From Lachnospiraceae bacterium (GTDB lineage Bacteria > Bacillota > Clostridia > Lachnospirales > Lachnospiraceae), in NCBI GenBank assembly GCA_024698145.1, contig JAILRO010000048.1:59555-123554 (forward strand): DNA of 64,000 nt, written 5' to 3'. Both the position numbers and the translations under genes were made by a program. Positions 28,104 to 36,660 of the stretch are shown piece by piece (the stretch's first letter is position 1; each line of letters starts with the position of its first letter). Below the pieces are notes generated by a model. That model did not search any database and had not been told where the DNA came from. It saw only the letters and a list, made by a program, of their open reading frames with translations.

Positions 28104-30704
28104 TTGAAGAAAATAATAAAAGAAAAAGGTGTATATATATTAGCGTTTTGTATTCCGTGGTTACTTTTGGTTGTTCACTCTATTGTAAGACAGAGTTGGC
28201 CGTTTTTTGATGAGTCTATAATGCGAGGAGATTGCGGCAAACAGTATTATCAGTTATGTGTGGAACTGTGGAATAAGGTTCGTTCAGGTGGATCTTTACT
28301 TTTTTCATGGAATGCGGGCGGTGGAATCGATTTTCTTCTTAATATGTTTTATTATCTTTTTTCACCGTTCACATTGATTATTTTGGCAGTGCCCAAAGCA
28401 CATATAGCGGACGCTGTTCAGGTTGTTATGATACTTAAGTGGTCTTGCATGTACGTGACAATGCTTTATTATTTCATGCACACAAAGTTTAATACCATAA
28501 CAAAGAACAAGAAGTTTATTTCTTTTGTTGTTGCGACGGTCTATGCCTTGTCTAACTGTATTTTATACAGACTTGCATTATTTAACTGGCATGATGTTTT
28601 GATTCTTTTCCCAATAATATTATTGCTTCTTGAAAAGATGATAAGAGATGGCTCGTGGAAACTGTACACATTGCTTTTATGGATTGCGATTTTGACCAAT
28701 TTCTACACTGCATATCAGCTGTGCGTGTTCCTTGTGATATGGTTTGTTTTCTGTATCAATAAAGACACAGAACATAAACTGTCAAGATTGTTAACTTTTG
28801 CCGGGAGTTCTTTGTTATCCGGTGTTAGTGCGATGGTTGTGATTTTGCCATCGGTACTTAATGGTTACAATCGAACATCGCTTAATGAACAAAACCTTGT
28901 TTTTTTGAAAAACATATATACTAATAAGATATTGTTCAGTGTATGGGTTTTTTTTGAAAAAATGTTCCTTTTTGATGATACGTCAGATGCTGTATCAATT
29001 AACCCTAACATGTATTTTTCTATTGGAGCACTTGTTCTTGTTGGGATATACATTGGTATTAAAAGCGACATTAAGATCAAGAATATCGCGCTTCTTTTGT
29101 TTTTGATAGCGAGCTTGTTTGTAGGTAAATTGTCCTATGCGTGGCATGGCTTTTCGATTCCACACGGATTATTCCATCGAATTCTTTTCCTGTTCGTATT
29201 TATGGTAGCTTTTATTGTAATGGACTTGTTCAACAATATAGATACTATCGAATGGAAAAAAACAGCGGTAATAATGTTTGTTGAACTGATAGTTCTTGTT
29301 GCTGCCTTTTTACACATAACACAGTTTGCGGGTTTTTACGGATATTTTATTTCATTTATGTTGTTTGCATTTTATGTAATTCTTATGGTTTTGTATCTGA
29401 AAAAGAGTATAAATCTATCTCATTTTGCGGTTGTTTTTGGTGTTGTGATTGTATGTGAATTACTTGCTAATTCCATATATGAATTGCAGGAATATAATAA
29501 TTATAGTGTTGAGAGATTCTATGATACAAAGGATACAATTAAATTATTGAGTGATGTTAATATGGGTAAGGACGAAAGAATATCAGTCATTAATGGACTT
29601 CCCAATGATGGGTTGCTTATGAACAAACCTGTTCAGGATGTGTTTTTATCATATACATTGGGTAAATACATAATGATGAGCAAATCACTTGGTATGCCGT
29701 ATGATGATGAAGTTAGTTATGGCCTGTATGGTGCTTCGCCTCTTATTAATCTTATGAACAATATACATTATGCAGTTGCAAACAGTGATATGTGCGTGGC
29801 TGATATGGATAAAGTAAAAACAAGTGGCAATGTTGCTTTATATAAAAATAATCGGACGGCAGGTCTTGGTTATATGGCCGACGAGAAGCTTCTTGATTGG
29901 AATTATGAGAAATTAGGACCTTTTAACTCACAAAATTCATTTGCAAATCTTTCAACAGGTGAAGGAGATATCTTTGAGATAGTTTACCCTGAGGTTGATT
30001 GTATTGCAACAACAGAAATTGATTATGACAAGGAGATGTTCGATAAGGGCTATTATCAATTTGATTACACCGTTGCTACTATTGATGGTTTTGAGTATTC
30101 GGTAGTTACGGTTAAGGCACCGAAAGATATGGACATGTATATTGCGGCAGATAACGGGAATTTTGCAAATACATTTGTTTTCATGGATGATGAAGAAGTG
30201 CTTGAGGGTAAAGAAGAGTACAAACAACATGTTATACACATAGGTGACGTGAAAAAAGATCAGGAGATAAAAATGATCATATCACACAGCACGTTAAGTG
30301 ACGGAGACAGTAATACATTATTGTTTCAGTTTGCGGCATTTGACGAGGATAATTACCAAAAAGTATATGATAAGTTATCCGCAAATGTTCTTGATATCGA
30401 AACCATGAAGGATGATTATGTTAAGGGTAAGATTACAGCGGACAAAGATGGTCTTATGATGACATCTATTCCTGCGATGGATGGTTTCTCAGTGTATGCT
30501 GATGGAAAGAAAACAGATTACAAGAAGGTTGGTGCATTTATTGCTGTGCCGTTATCTGCCGGTGAACATGAGGTTGAGTTTAAGTATATGACACCATATT
30601 TTAAGCAAGGTGCAATTATTTCTCTTGCAGGAATACTTGTATATGTGTTATTATGCGTCGTGGCGCTTAATAAACGCAAAGAAGACAATAAAAAAGCTGC
30701 CTGA
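28104..30704 (+). CDS. YfhO-family membrane glycosyltransferase-like protein, copy 2
   Basis: This protein of 866-871 residues has the same plan as the YfhO gene at 23079: many membrane helices, an early outside loop MRGDCGKQYYQ, and a large C-terminal outside domain. A clearly shared segment is DDYVKGKITADKDGLMMTSIP here and NYIKGTIEADESGIMMTSIP in copy 1. The start is probably TTG 28104, five bases after GGAGGAAG, giving an N-terminus matching copy 1; ATG 28089 is possible but has no ribosome-binding site. The stop codon lies in the loop of a terminator. Two YfhO proteins may place sugars on different surface acceptors. Confidence 0.74.
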   Translation: MKKIIKEKGVYILAFCIPWLLLVVHSIVRQSWPFFDESIMRGDCGKQYYQLCVELWNKVRSGGSLLFSWNAGGGIDFLLNMFYYLFSPFTLIILAVPKAHIADAVQVVMILKWSCMYVTMLYYFMHTKFNTITKNKKFISFVVATVYALSNCILYRLALFNWHDVLILFPIILLLLEKMIRDGSWKLYTLLLWIAILTNFYTAYQLCVFLVIWFVFCINKDTEHKLSRLLTFAGSSLLSGVSAMVVILPSVLNGYNRTSLNEQNLVFLKNIYTNKILFSVWVFFEKMFLFDDTSDAVSINPNMYFSIGALVLVGIYIGIKSDIKIKNIALLLFLIASLFVGKLSYAWHGFSIPHGLFHRILFLFVFMVAFIVMDLFNNIDTIEWKKTAVIMFVELIVLVAAFLHITQFAGFYGYFISFMLFAFYVILMVLYLKKSINLSHFAVVFGVVIVCELLANSIYELQEYNNYSVERFYDTKDTIKLLSDVNMGKDERISVINGLPNDGLLMNKPVQDVFLSYTLGKYIMMSKSLGMPYDDEVSYGLYGASPLINLMNNIHYAVANSDMCVADMDKVKTSGNVALYKNNRTAGLGYMADEKLLDWNYEKLGPFNSQNSFANLSTGEGDIFEIVYPEVDCIATTEIDYDKEMFDKGYYQFDYTVATIDGFEYSVVTVKAPKDMDMYIAADNGNFANTFVFMDDEEVLEGKEEYKQHVIHIGDVKKDQEIKMIISHSTLSDGDSNTLLFQFAAFDEDNYQKVYDKLSANVLDIETMKDDYVKGKITADKDGLMMTSIPAMDGFSVYADGKKTDYKKVGAFIAVPLSAGEHEVEFKYMTPYFKQGAIISLAGILVYVLLCVVALNKRKEDNKKAA

Positions 30705-30722
30705 TAAGGCAGCTTATTATTA
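30694..30722. terminator. Bidirectional terminator between yfhO copy 2 and the HPr-like gene
   Basis: An 8-bp GC-rich stem (30694-30701 with 30708-30715) is flanked by an A run on the left and a T-rich tract on the right, so it can stop transcription from either side. The YfhO stop codon (30702-30704) forms part of its loop. Confidence 0.75.
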
Positions 30723-30730
30723 AATACAAA

Positions 30731-30961
30731 TTAAATGATATATGGCTCAAGAATCTTCATAATCTCAGAATCATCACCTTCTGAGTGAATGTTAAGATCG
30801 ATTGGTTGAGAAATGTCAAGACTGAAGATTCCCATGATTGACTTGGCGTCAATTACATATCTTCCTGATACAAGATCAAACTCTGCATCAAACTTGGCAA
30901 TGTCGTTAACGAAGCTCTTAACTTTATCGATAGAATTCAATGAGATTTTAACTGATTTCAT
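30731..30961 (-). CDS. HPr-like protein lacking the active-site histidine
   Basis: The 76-residue product has the HPr fold signature, most clearly DAKSIMGIFSLD, which matches the regulatory Ser46 region of HPr with the serine kept (Ser41). The segment that should carry His15 reads NSIDKVKSF, so no histidine or neighbouring arginine is present and it cannot take phosphate from enzyme I in the normal way. It could be a regulatory HPr relative, like Crh of Bacillus, which also lacks His15 and keeps Ser46. It is the only - strand gene of this region, with its own promoter and an AGGAGG site. Confidence 0.75.
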   Translation of the reverse strand: MKSVKISLNSIDKVKSFVNDIAKFDAEFDLVSGRYVIDAKSIMGIFSLDISQPIDLNIHSEGDDSEIMKILEPYII

Positions 30962-31000
30962 AAAAATACCTCCTGGTTAATATTGAACATTTCTGTTTCT

Positions 31001-31029
31001 ATGATAACTTTTCATATAGCAAAAGTCAA
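31001..31029 (-). promoter_or_regulatory. Promoter of the HPr-like gene
   Basis: On the - strand TTGACT (31029-31024), a 17-base spacer and TATCAT (31006-31001) lie about 40 bases before the start codon at 30961. Box sequences and spacing are close to the SigA consensus. Confidence 0.7.
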
Positions 31030-31060
31030 TAAGGAAGTTATACAAATTAAGGATGAGAAA

Positions 31061-32374
31061 ATGAAAAACAAAGATGAAAGAACATATAGTGTGGCAATAA
31101 TCAACCTTGGTTGCAAGGTTAATAAATACGAAGCTGATTCGATGAAACATAAGCTTTCTCAAGCAGGTTTTTTGATCGTTGAGACGGATGATGTTGCAGA
31201 TATATATATTGTCAATACGTGTTCTGTAACCAACATAGCTGAAAGAAAATCAAGACAAATGCTGAGAAGAGCCAAAAGGCGTAATCCGGAGGCTGTGGTT
31301 GTTGCGACAGGTTGCTATGTTAATGCAGATCATGATAATCTTGTAAAAGAAGATTATATAGACATAGTTGTCGGTAACAATTGTAAGAAGAATATAGTGG
31401 AGATAATCAATGAGCATTTAGCTGTCGCAAGTGGTGATGTGGTGCATAATTCTTCTGATACGGAATACATTGATATCAACAAGACAAAAGAATATGAGGA
31501 AATGGGATGTCTTGAGGGAGCTTATCTTGACCACAAGAGGGCTTATATAAAGGTTCAGGACGGCTGTAATCAATTCTGCTCATATTGTATCATTCCTTAT
31601 ACGAGGGGGCGAGTAAGGAGCAGAGAGAAGGATTCGATTTTAAAAGAAATCAAGAGACTTGCGGACGATGGTGTTAAAGAGTTTGTGTTGACAGGAATAC
31701 ATGTGTCTTCTTACGGTACTGATTTTGAAGGGGATTATGATTTGGCAAGTCTTATATGCGATATTGCAGATATTGACAATGTTGCAAGAATACGATTAAG
31801 CTCGTTAGAACCCCGTATTATTACCGAGGATTTCCTGGAAAGAATATCCAAGATAGATAAGCTTTGTCCACATTTTCATTTATCTTTGCAAAGTGCATGT
31901 AATGAAACACTTAAGAGAATGAACCGTAAGTATAGCATAGAAGAGTATATGGATAAATGTGAATTAATACGCAAGTATTATGACAGACCTGCACTTACAA
32001 CAGATGTGATTGTCGGTTTCCCGGGCGAAAGCGAAAAAGAGTTTGAAACGACATATGCAAATCTTGAAAAAATACGTTTTTATGAGATACATGTGTTCAA
32101 ATATTCTCCGAGAAGAGGAACTGTTGCAAGCAATATGGAAGAACAGGTGCCGGAGGATATCAAGAATGAAAGAAGTGACAGACTATTAGATCTTACAGCA
32201 AGGCAGAAGCAGGAATATATTGATGCTCTTAACGGTATTGAGGATGAAGTGCTGCTTGAGGAGACGGTTGAAGGTGACGATAATATGTACACAGGTTATT
32301 CCAAAAGATACGTCAGAGTAAGTATTCCCTTTGATAAGGATATGACTAACGAAATAATCGGTTATACATTTTGA
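31061..32374 (+). CDS. mtaB: tRNA t6A37 methylthiotransferase MtaB
   Basis: MtaB is a radical-SAM enzyme that turns t6A at position 37 of tRNA into ms2t6A. The 437-residue protein has the N-terminal UPF0004 domain with GCKVNKYEAD, NTCSVT and ATGCY cysteines for one cluster. The radical-SAM motif CNQFCSYC holds the second cluster, and a C-terminal TRAM-like region follows. I chose the ATG at 31061 behind AAGGATGAG; a longer frame from 30983 would overlap the divergent promoter. In B. subtilis (yqeV) this gene follows rsmE directly; here 24 kb separate them. Confidence 0.94.
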   Translation: MKNKDERTYSVAIINLGCKVNKYEADSMKHKLSQAGFLIVETDDVADIYIVNTCSVTNIAERKSRQMLRRAKRRNPEAVVVATGCYVNADHDNLVKEDYIDIVVGNNCKKNIVEIINEHLAVASGDVVHNSSDTEYIDINKTKEYEEMGCLEGAYLDHKRAYIKVQDGCNQFCSYCIIPYTRGRVRSREKDSILKEIKRLADDGVKEFVLTGIHVSSYGTDFEGDYDLASLICDIADIDNVARIRLSSLEPRIITEDFLERISKIDKLCPHFHLSLQSACNETLKRMNRKYSIEEYMDKCELIRKYYDRPALTTDVIVGFPGESEKEFETTYANLEKIRFYEIHVFKYSPRRGTVASNMEEQVPEDIKNERSDRLLDLTARQKQEYIDALNGIEDEVLLEETVEGDDNMYTGYSKRYVRVSIPFDKDMTNEIIGYTF

Positions 32375-32399
32375 CTTGCAAGTTTATTAAAAGTATATT
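32371..32399 (+). promoter_or_regulatory. Promoter of the ireB-yqgF operon
   Basis: TTGACT (32371-32376), a 17-base spacer and TATATT (32394-32399) stand 33 bases before ireB. The -35 box contains the TGA stop codon of mtaB. Confidence 0.7.
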
Positions 32400-32431
32400 A
32401 TCATATAAATATCAGATAAGGACGTGATATT

Positions 32432-32698
32432 ATGAATGAACAAGGTAAGTTTAATACACAATTTGTAGAAGTGGTTAAAGACAACGATCTTCCGGTGACA
32501 GAGATTCTTGCGGATGTCTATACAGCTTTGTCTGAAAAAGGATACAATCCTGTAAGTCAGATTGTCGGATATATTATGAGCGGTGATCCGACGTATATCA
32601 CAAGCTATAAGAATGCAAGAAGCTTAATCATGAAGGCGGAACGTGATGAAATTATCGAAGTCTTGTTAGAGAACTATATAGATACAAGACTGAAGTAA
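32432..32698 (+). CDS. ireB: IreB-family regulatory phosphoprotein (DUF965)
   Basis: This 88-residue protein matches IreB of Enterococcus faecalis, a small protein phosphorylated by the Ser/Thr kinase IreK and linked to cephalosporin resistance. The conserved parts are [20 protein letters not shown] and [12 protein letters not shown]. The N-terminus has Thr9 in the area where IreB is phosphorylated. It sits in the conserved order ireB-yqgF-DUF1292 of Firmicutes (yrzL-yrrK-yrzB in Bacillus). Confidence 0.92.
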   Translation: MNEQGKFNTQFVEVVKDNDLPVTEILADVYTALSEKGYNPVSQIVGYIMSGDPTYITSYKNARSLIMKAERDEIIEVLLENYIDTRLK

Positions 32699-32711
32699 CA
32701 GGAGACTTAGG

Positions 32712-33143
32712 ATGCGGATCATGGGACTTGATTATGGTTCTAAGACGGTTGGTGTAGCCATTAGCGATGAGTTGGGAGTAACTGCGCAACCTATTATGAC
32801 CATAGAGAGAAAGTCGGAGAATAAGTTACGAAAGACCTTAGCTAAGATTGAGGAATTAATCGATGAGTATAAGGTTTCTTTTGTTGTGCTTGGATATCCG
32901 AAGAATATGAATAATACAGAAGGTGCAAGAGTTTTGGCAACTAATGAGTTTAAGGAACACCTAGAAAGAAGAACCGGACTTGAGGTTGTTTTACAGGATG
33001 AACGAATGACCACTATAGAGGCGACCAACATTCTCAAAGAATCCGGGGTTCGGAGAGAAGACCGTAAGGATTACGTTGATAAGATGGCGGCAGCAATAAT
33101 ATTGCAAACTTATCTTGACAGTCATGATATAACACAAGGATGA
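32712..33143 (+). CDS. ruvX: YqgF/RuvX-family putative nuclease
   Basis: This 143-residue RNase H-like protein has [15 protein letters not shown] at the start, GYPKNMNNT and LDERMTT, which carry the acidic residues of the family active site. YqgF trims the 5' end of 16S pre-rRNA in E. coli and is listed as a putative Holliday junction resolvase. It lies 13 bases after ireB, as is usual in Firmicutes. Confidence 0.94.
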   Translation: MRIMGLDYGSKTVGVAISDELGVTAQPIMTIERKSENKLRKTLAKIEELIDEYKVSFVVLGYPKNMNNTEGARVLATNEFKEHLERRTGLEVVLQDERMTTIEATNILKESGVRREDRKDYVDKMAAAIILQTYLDSHDITQG

Positions 33144-33200
33144 CAATTATACCCAAAGAGGTTACACGGAATATTAATTACGATAGGAAAGGAATTGATT

Positions 33201-33488
33201 ATGGAAGAATTGGATACAATCACAATCACATTTGAAGATGGAGAAGAAACAGATTTTTACGTATTAGAGCAGACAACATTAATGGGGGTTAATTACTATC
33301 TCGTTACACCTGCTGATGCAGATGAGGATGATGAGGAATTAGAGTGTTTCATTCTCAAAGAGAATGCTAATGAGTCTGATGAGGAATACGGGGAATATTC
33401 GTTTGTTGAGGATGAAAAAGAATTGGATAGTTTATCAAAGATTTTTGATGAACTTATGGAAGACAGTGATATGGGGGTAGAATTTTGA
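33201..33488 (+). CDS. DUF1292-family protein (YrzB-like)
   Basis: This very acidic 95-residue protein has the DUF1292 features: TITFEDGEETDFYVLEQTTL, then NYYLVTPAD and a Glu/Asp-rich C-terminal half. No function is established. It completes the ireB-yqgF-DUF1292 trio. ATG 33201 is chosen behind AAAGGAA; a TTG six bases upstream is in frame. Its stop overlaps the TTG start of the RNase J gene by four bases, suggesting coupled translation. Confidence 0.88.
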   Translation: MEELDTITITFEDGEETDFYVLEQTTLMGVNYYLVTPADADEDDEELECFILKENANESDEEYGEYSFVEDEKELDSLSKIFDELMEDSDMGVEF

Positions 33489-35242
33489 AAACGGAATTTA
33501 AAAGAAATGAGCGCGATGCTAAGTTTTTTAACAATAAACGAGCGGACAAGCACGATGACAAAAGTGGGGAGAAGAAAGAACGCAAGAATGTTAACAAAAG
33601 CGTTAAGATAATTCCTCTCGGTGGTCTTGAACAGATAGGAATGAACATAACTGCAATTGAGTACGAGGATACAATTATTGTAATCGACTGTGGACTTGCA
33701 TTTCCGGAGGAGGATATGCTTGGAATAGACCTTGTTATTCCAGATGTTGCGTATTTGAAGGAGAATGCAAGCAAGGTAAAAGGACTTGTCGTAACACACG
33801 GTCATGAGGATCATATAGGTGCGATTCCTTATGTTGAGAAGGAAATAAATATGCCAATCTATGCAACAAAACTTACGGTTGGTCTTATTGAGAATAAACT
33901 TAGAGAACATAATTTGTTAAATGTTGTAAAACGCAAGGTCGTTTCTTATGGTCAGACTATTAATCTTGGATGCTTCAGAATCGAGTTTATAAGATCTAAC
34001 CATTCAATTGCTGATGCAGCCGGGCTTGCTATTTACACACCTGCGGGAATATTGGTTCACACGGGTGACTTTAAGGTGGATTTCACACCTGTATTTGGAG
34101 AGACAATAGATCTTCAAAGATATGCTGAATTGGGTAAGAAAGGCGTTCTTGCGCTTATGGCCGATTCGACTAATGTGGAACGTCCGGGCTTTACTCCAAG
34201 TGAGAAGAAAGTCGGAAGAACTTTTGATAATCTTTTTGCTGAGAATAAGAATAATCGTCTCATTATTGCAACCTTTGCGTCTAATGTAGACAGAGTTCAG
34301 CAGATTATTAACAGTGCAGACAAGTATGGTCGTAAAGTTGTTATTGAGGGACGCAGTATGGTTAATGTAATCAATACTGCAGCGGAGCTTGGATTTATTC
34401 AGATTCCTGATAACACACTTATAGAGATAGAACAGATTAAGAATTATCCGGATGAACAGATTGTTCTTATCACAACTGGTAGTCAGGGTGAGAATATGGC
34501 GGCGTTATCAAGAATAGCTGCAAGCATTCACAATAAGGTCAGCATTAAGCCGGGCGACACGGTTATTTTAAGCTCAAGTCCAATCCCGGGTAATGAGAAA
34601 GCGATTAACAAAGTTATTAATGAGTTAGAGATGAAGGGTGCGAAAGTTATATTCCAGGATACACATGTATCAGGTCATGCGTGCCAGGAAGAACTGAAGC
34701 TTATCTATTCTCTTACAAAACCTAAGTATGCAATTCCTGTGCATGGTGAGTACAGACATTTAAAACGTCATGCAGAACTTGCGGTTGAAATGGGTGTTGA
34801 TAAGGAAAATGTGGTGATAATGAGTAATGGTAACGTTTTGGAGTTATCAGAGCAGAAAGCCAAAGTAGTAGGCAATGTTACTTCCCAGGGAATCCTTGTA
34901 GATGGATTGGGGGTTGGTGACGTTGGTAATATAGTTTTGAGAGATAGACAACATTTATCGCAGAATGGTTTGATAATCGTGGTGGTTACTTTGGAAAAAC
35001 ACAGCAATCTATTAGTTGCTGGACCCGATATTGTATCTCGAGGTTTTGTTTATGTGAGAGAATCAGAGAACCTGATGGAAGAGTGTCATGATGTTGTTGA
35101 GGATGCTCTTTCGGATTGCCTTAATCGTAACATAACGGATTGGGGTAAAATCAAGACAGCTATCAAAGATGATCTTGGAGAGTTTTTGTGGAAACGAACA
35201 AAGAGAAACCCGATGATTCTTCCTATAATAACGGAGGTTTGA
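33485..35242 (+). CDS. rnj: Ribonuclease J
   Basis: RNase J is a metallo-beta-lactamase/beta-CASP nuclease that matures rRNA and degrades mRNA in Firmicutes. The 585-residue protein shows the metal motif THGHEDHIGA, HTGDFKVD, the beta-CASP part with EGRSM and STGSQGE-like TTGSQGENM, and VHGEYRH. A basic tail of about 35 residues precedes the catalytic domain. The start is TTG 33485, eight bases after GGGGG and overlapping the preceding stop; no ATG exists before the conserved core. RNase J1 and J2 cannot be told apart here. Confidence 0.93.
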   Translation: MKTEFKRNERDAKFFNNKRADKHDDKSGEKKERKNVNKSVKIIPLGGLEQIGMNITAIEYEDTIIVIDCGLAFPEEDMLGIDLVIPDVAYLKENASKVKGLVVTHGHEDHIGAIPYVEKEINMPIYATKLTVGLIENKLREHNLLNVVKRKVVSYGQTINLGCFRIEFIRSNHSIADAAGLAIYTPAGILVHTGDFKVDFTPVFGETIDLQRYAELGKKGVLALMADSTNVERPGFTPSEKKVGRTFDNLFAENKNNRLIIATFASNVDRVQQIINSADKYGRKVVIEGRSMVNVINTAAELGFIQIPDNTLIEIEQIKNYPDEQIVLITTGSQGENMAALSRIAASIHNKVSIKPGDTVILSSSPIPGNEKAINKVINELEMKGAKVIFQDTHVSGHACQEELKLIYSLTKPKYAIPVHGEYRHLKRHAELAVEMGVDKENVVIMSNGNVLELSEQKAKVVGNVTSQGILVDGLGVGDVGNIVLRDRQHLSQNGLIIVVVTLEKHSNLLVAGPDIVSRGFVYVRESENLMEECHDVVEDALSDCLNRNITDWGKIKTAIKDDLGEFLWKRTKRNPMILPIITEV

Positions 35243-35260
35243 TGTCAGGAGGCGAGTCCT

Positions 35261-35593
35261 ATGCTTGAATTAGCGGCAAGACTTAATAATGCAATTAAGA
35301 CAAGTGAAGAATATAGACGTTATTGTGAAACGCTTGAAGCAGTCAAGAGAAACCCTGAACAGTATCAGGCTATGAATGCTTTCAGGAGACGTAATTTTGA
35401 ATTGCAGTCTTATGATGATGGTGTTAACAGATATCATGAGATTAACAATCTTGGATTTGAATTTGAAAAGGTTGTAAGAGACCCTGCAATATATGATTTT
35501 CTGGTTGCGGAACAGATGCTTTCAAGAAAGATGACACAGATGTATGAGATGATAGCAGACGGCTTGGATCTTGACTATGATTACATGGAGTGA
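35261..35593 (+). CDS. YlbF/YmcA-family protein
   Basis: This 110-residue, almost wholly helical protein belongs to the YlbF family. In Bacillus YlbF, YmcA and YaaT form the Y complex that steers RNase Y, aiding mRNA processing, competence, sporulation and biofilm formation. The visible evidence is the size, the ARLNNAIKTSEEYRRY start and the FRRRNFELQ central segment. It follows the RNase J gene, which fits an RNA-turnover context. The AGGAGG site supports ATG 35261. Confidence 0.8.
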   Translation: MLELAARLNNAIKTSEEYRRYCETLEAVKRNPEQYQAMNAFRRRNFELQSYDDGVNRYHEINNLGFEFEKVVRDPAIYDFLVAEQMLSRKMTQMYEMIADGLDLDYDYME

Positions 35594-35608
35594 TAAGGAG
35601 TTGTTGAT

Positions 35609-35995
35609 ATGAACAAAGGCGTTGACTTATGGAAAGCGATACTTGGTATAGCAGTCAGAACCCTTATCAATGTATTGTTTATTTACGGTCTCTTTCAGGG
35701 ATTTACATACTCATACCAGTTTTCTTACAAATTGTTTTCGGATGTGCCTTACAAGGTTGGAATACATGACGTTTGTTCGGTTTCTATAGAGGAAGGCAGT
35801 AATGCCAGGGAAGTGTCAAAGCTTCTTGCTGATTCCGGAGTTGTTGAGAGTAAATATATGGTAATGGCAAGACTTTATCTTGGTAAGTACAATAACAAAA
35901 TACAAGCCGGTACTTACAAACTCGAACCTGCGATGACGCCGGATGAGATATGCAGATGCATATGTGGAATCAAAAACAGTGAGGAAACGCAATGA
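35609..35995 (+). CDS. Short MltG-like membrane protein without catalytic domain
   Basis: This 128-residue protein has one N-terminal membrane helix (about residues 12-35). An outside part follows with SVSIEEGSNAREVSKLLADSGV and AGTYKLEPAMTPDEI, which match the LysM-like subdomain found in the first half of MltG (YceG). The transglycosylase domain with its catalytic glutamate is missing and the frame simply ends, followed at once by the next gene. It may bind glycan or assist a full MltG elsewhere. Similar short versions are, as far as I recall, found in other Lachnospiraceae. The stop overlaps the start of the methyltransferase gene. Confidence 0.7.
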   Translation: MNKGVDLWKAILGIAVRTLINVLFIYGLFQGFTYSYQFSYKLFSDVPYKVGIHDVCSVSIEEGSNAREVSKLLADSGVVESKYMVMARLYLGKYNNKIQAGTYKLEPAMTPDEICRCICGIKNSEETQ

Positions 35996-36639
35996 TTGTT
36001 GATGAAAGAATAGTATCATTTATCAATTCGTATTATGAAGACGAAGAAGATATAGCGGAGATTATAAGGAAAGAAGCTATAGAGCAAGACGTTCCCATTA
36101 TACGTAGGGAAACAGGACAATTTATCAAGACGCTGCTTGAGATGAATAAGCCGGATAATGTACTGGAAGTTGGAACTGCGGTTGGATATTCGGCTATTTT
36201 TATGAGCAAATACCTCAAAAAGGGAGCTCATATAACAACTATTGAGAACTGGGAACCAAGAATAATTCAGGCAAAAACTAATTTTGAACGTGCCGGGGTA
36301 TCTGATATGATTACTTTTATTGAAGGTGATGCTACAGAGAAACTGCCGGAACTTACAGGTAAGTATGATTTTATTTTCATGGATGCTGCCAAGGGTCAAT
36401 ATATTAATTATTTTCCGGAAATAATAAGATTACTTGCAGATGATGGAGTGTTACTTTCCGATAATGTTTTGCAGGATGGCGAAGTGCTTGATTCGAGATT
36501 TGTAGTGGAGAGGCGTAATCGAACGATACATGGCAGGATGAGAGAGTATTTGTACACTCTTATGAACCATGAACAACTGGTGACTTCTATTTTGCCGATT
36601 GGAGATGGAGTTGCGTTATCTGTTAAGAAGACTGATTAA
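35992..36639 (+). CDS. trmR: Class I O-methyltransferase, TrmR-like
   Basis: This 215-residue SAM enzyme of the catechol O-methyltransferase family has VLEVGTAVGYSAIFMSKYL, the acidic IENWEP and DAAKGQY, and LSDNVLQDGEV. Its B. subtilis relative YrrM (TrmR) methylates 5-hydroxyuridine at the tRNA wobble position to 5-methoxyuridine. The next gene encodes a U32 protein like YrrN/YrrO (TrhP), which makes the hydroxyl group, so the assignment is supported by order. It overlaps the previous stop by four bases. Confidence 0.82.
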   Translation: MIVDERIVSFINSYYEDEEDIAEIIRKEAIEQDVPIIRRETGQFIKTLLEMNKPDNVLEVGTAVGYSAIFMSKYLKKGAHITTIENWEPRIIQAKTNFERAGVSDMITFIEGDATEKLPELTGKYDFIFMDAAKGQYINYFPEIIRLLADDGVLLSDNVLQDGEVLDSRFVVERRNRTIHGRMREYLYTLMNHEQLVTSILPIGDGVALSVKKTD

Positions 36640-36660
36640 AATAGGAGATATATAAATACT

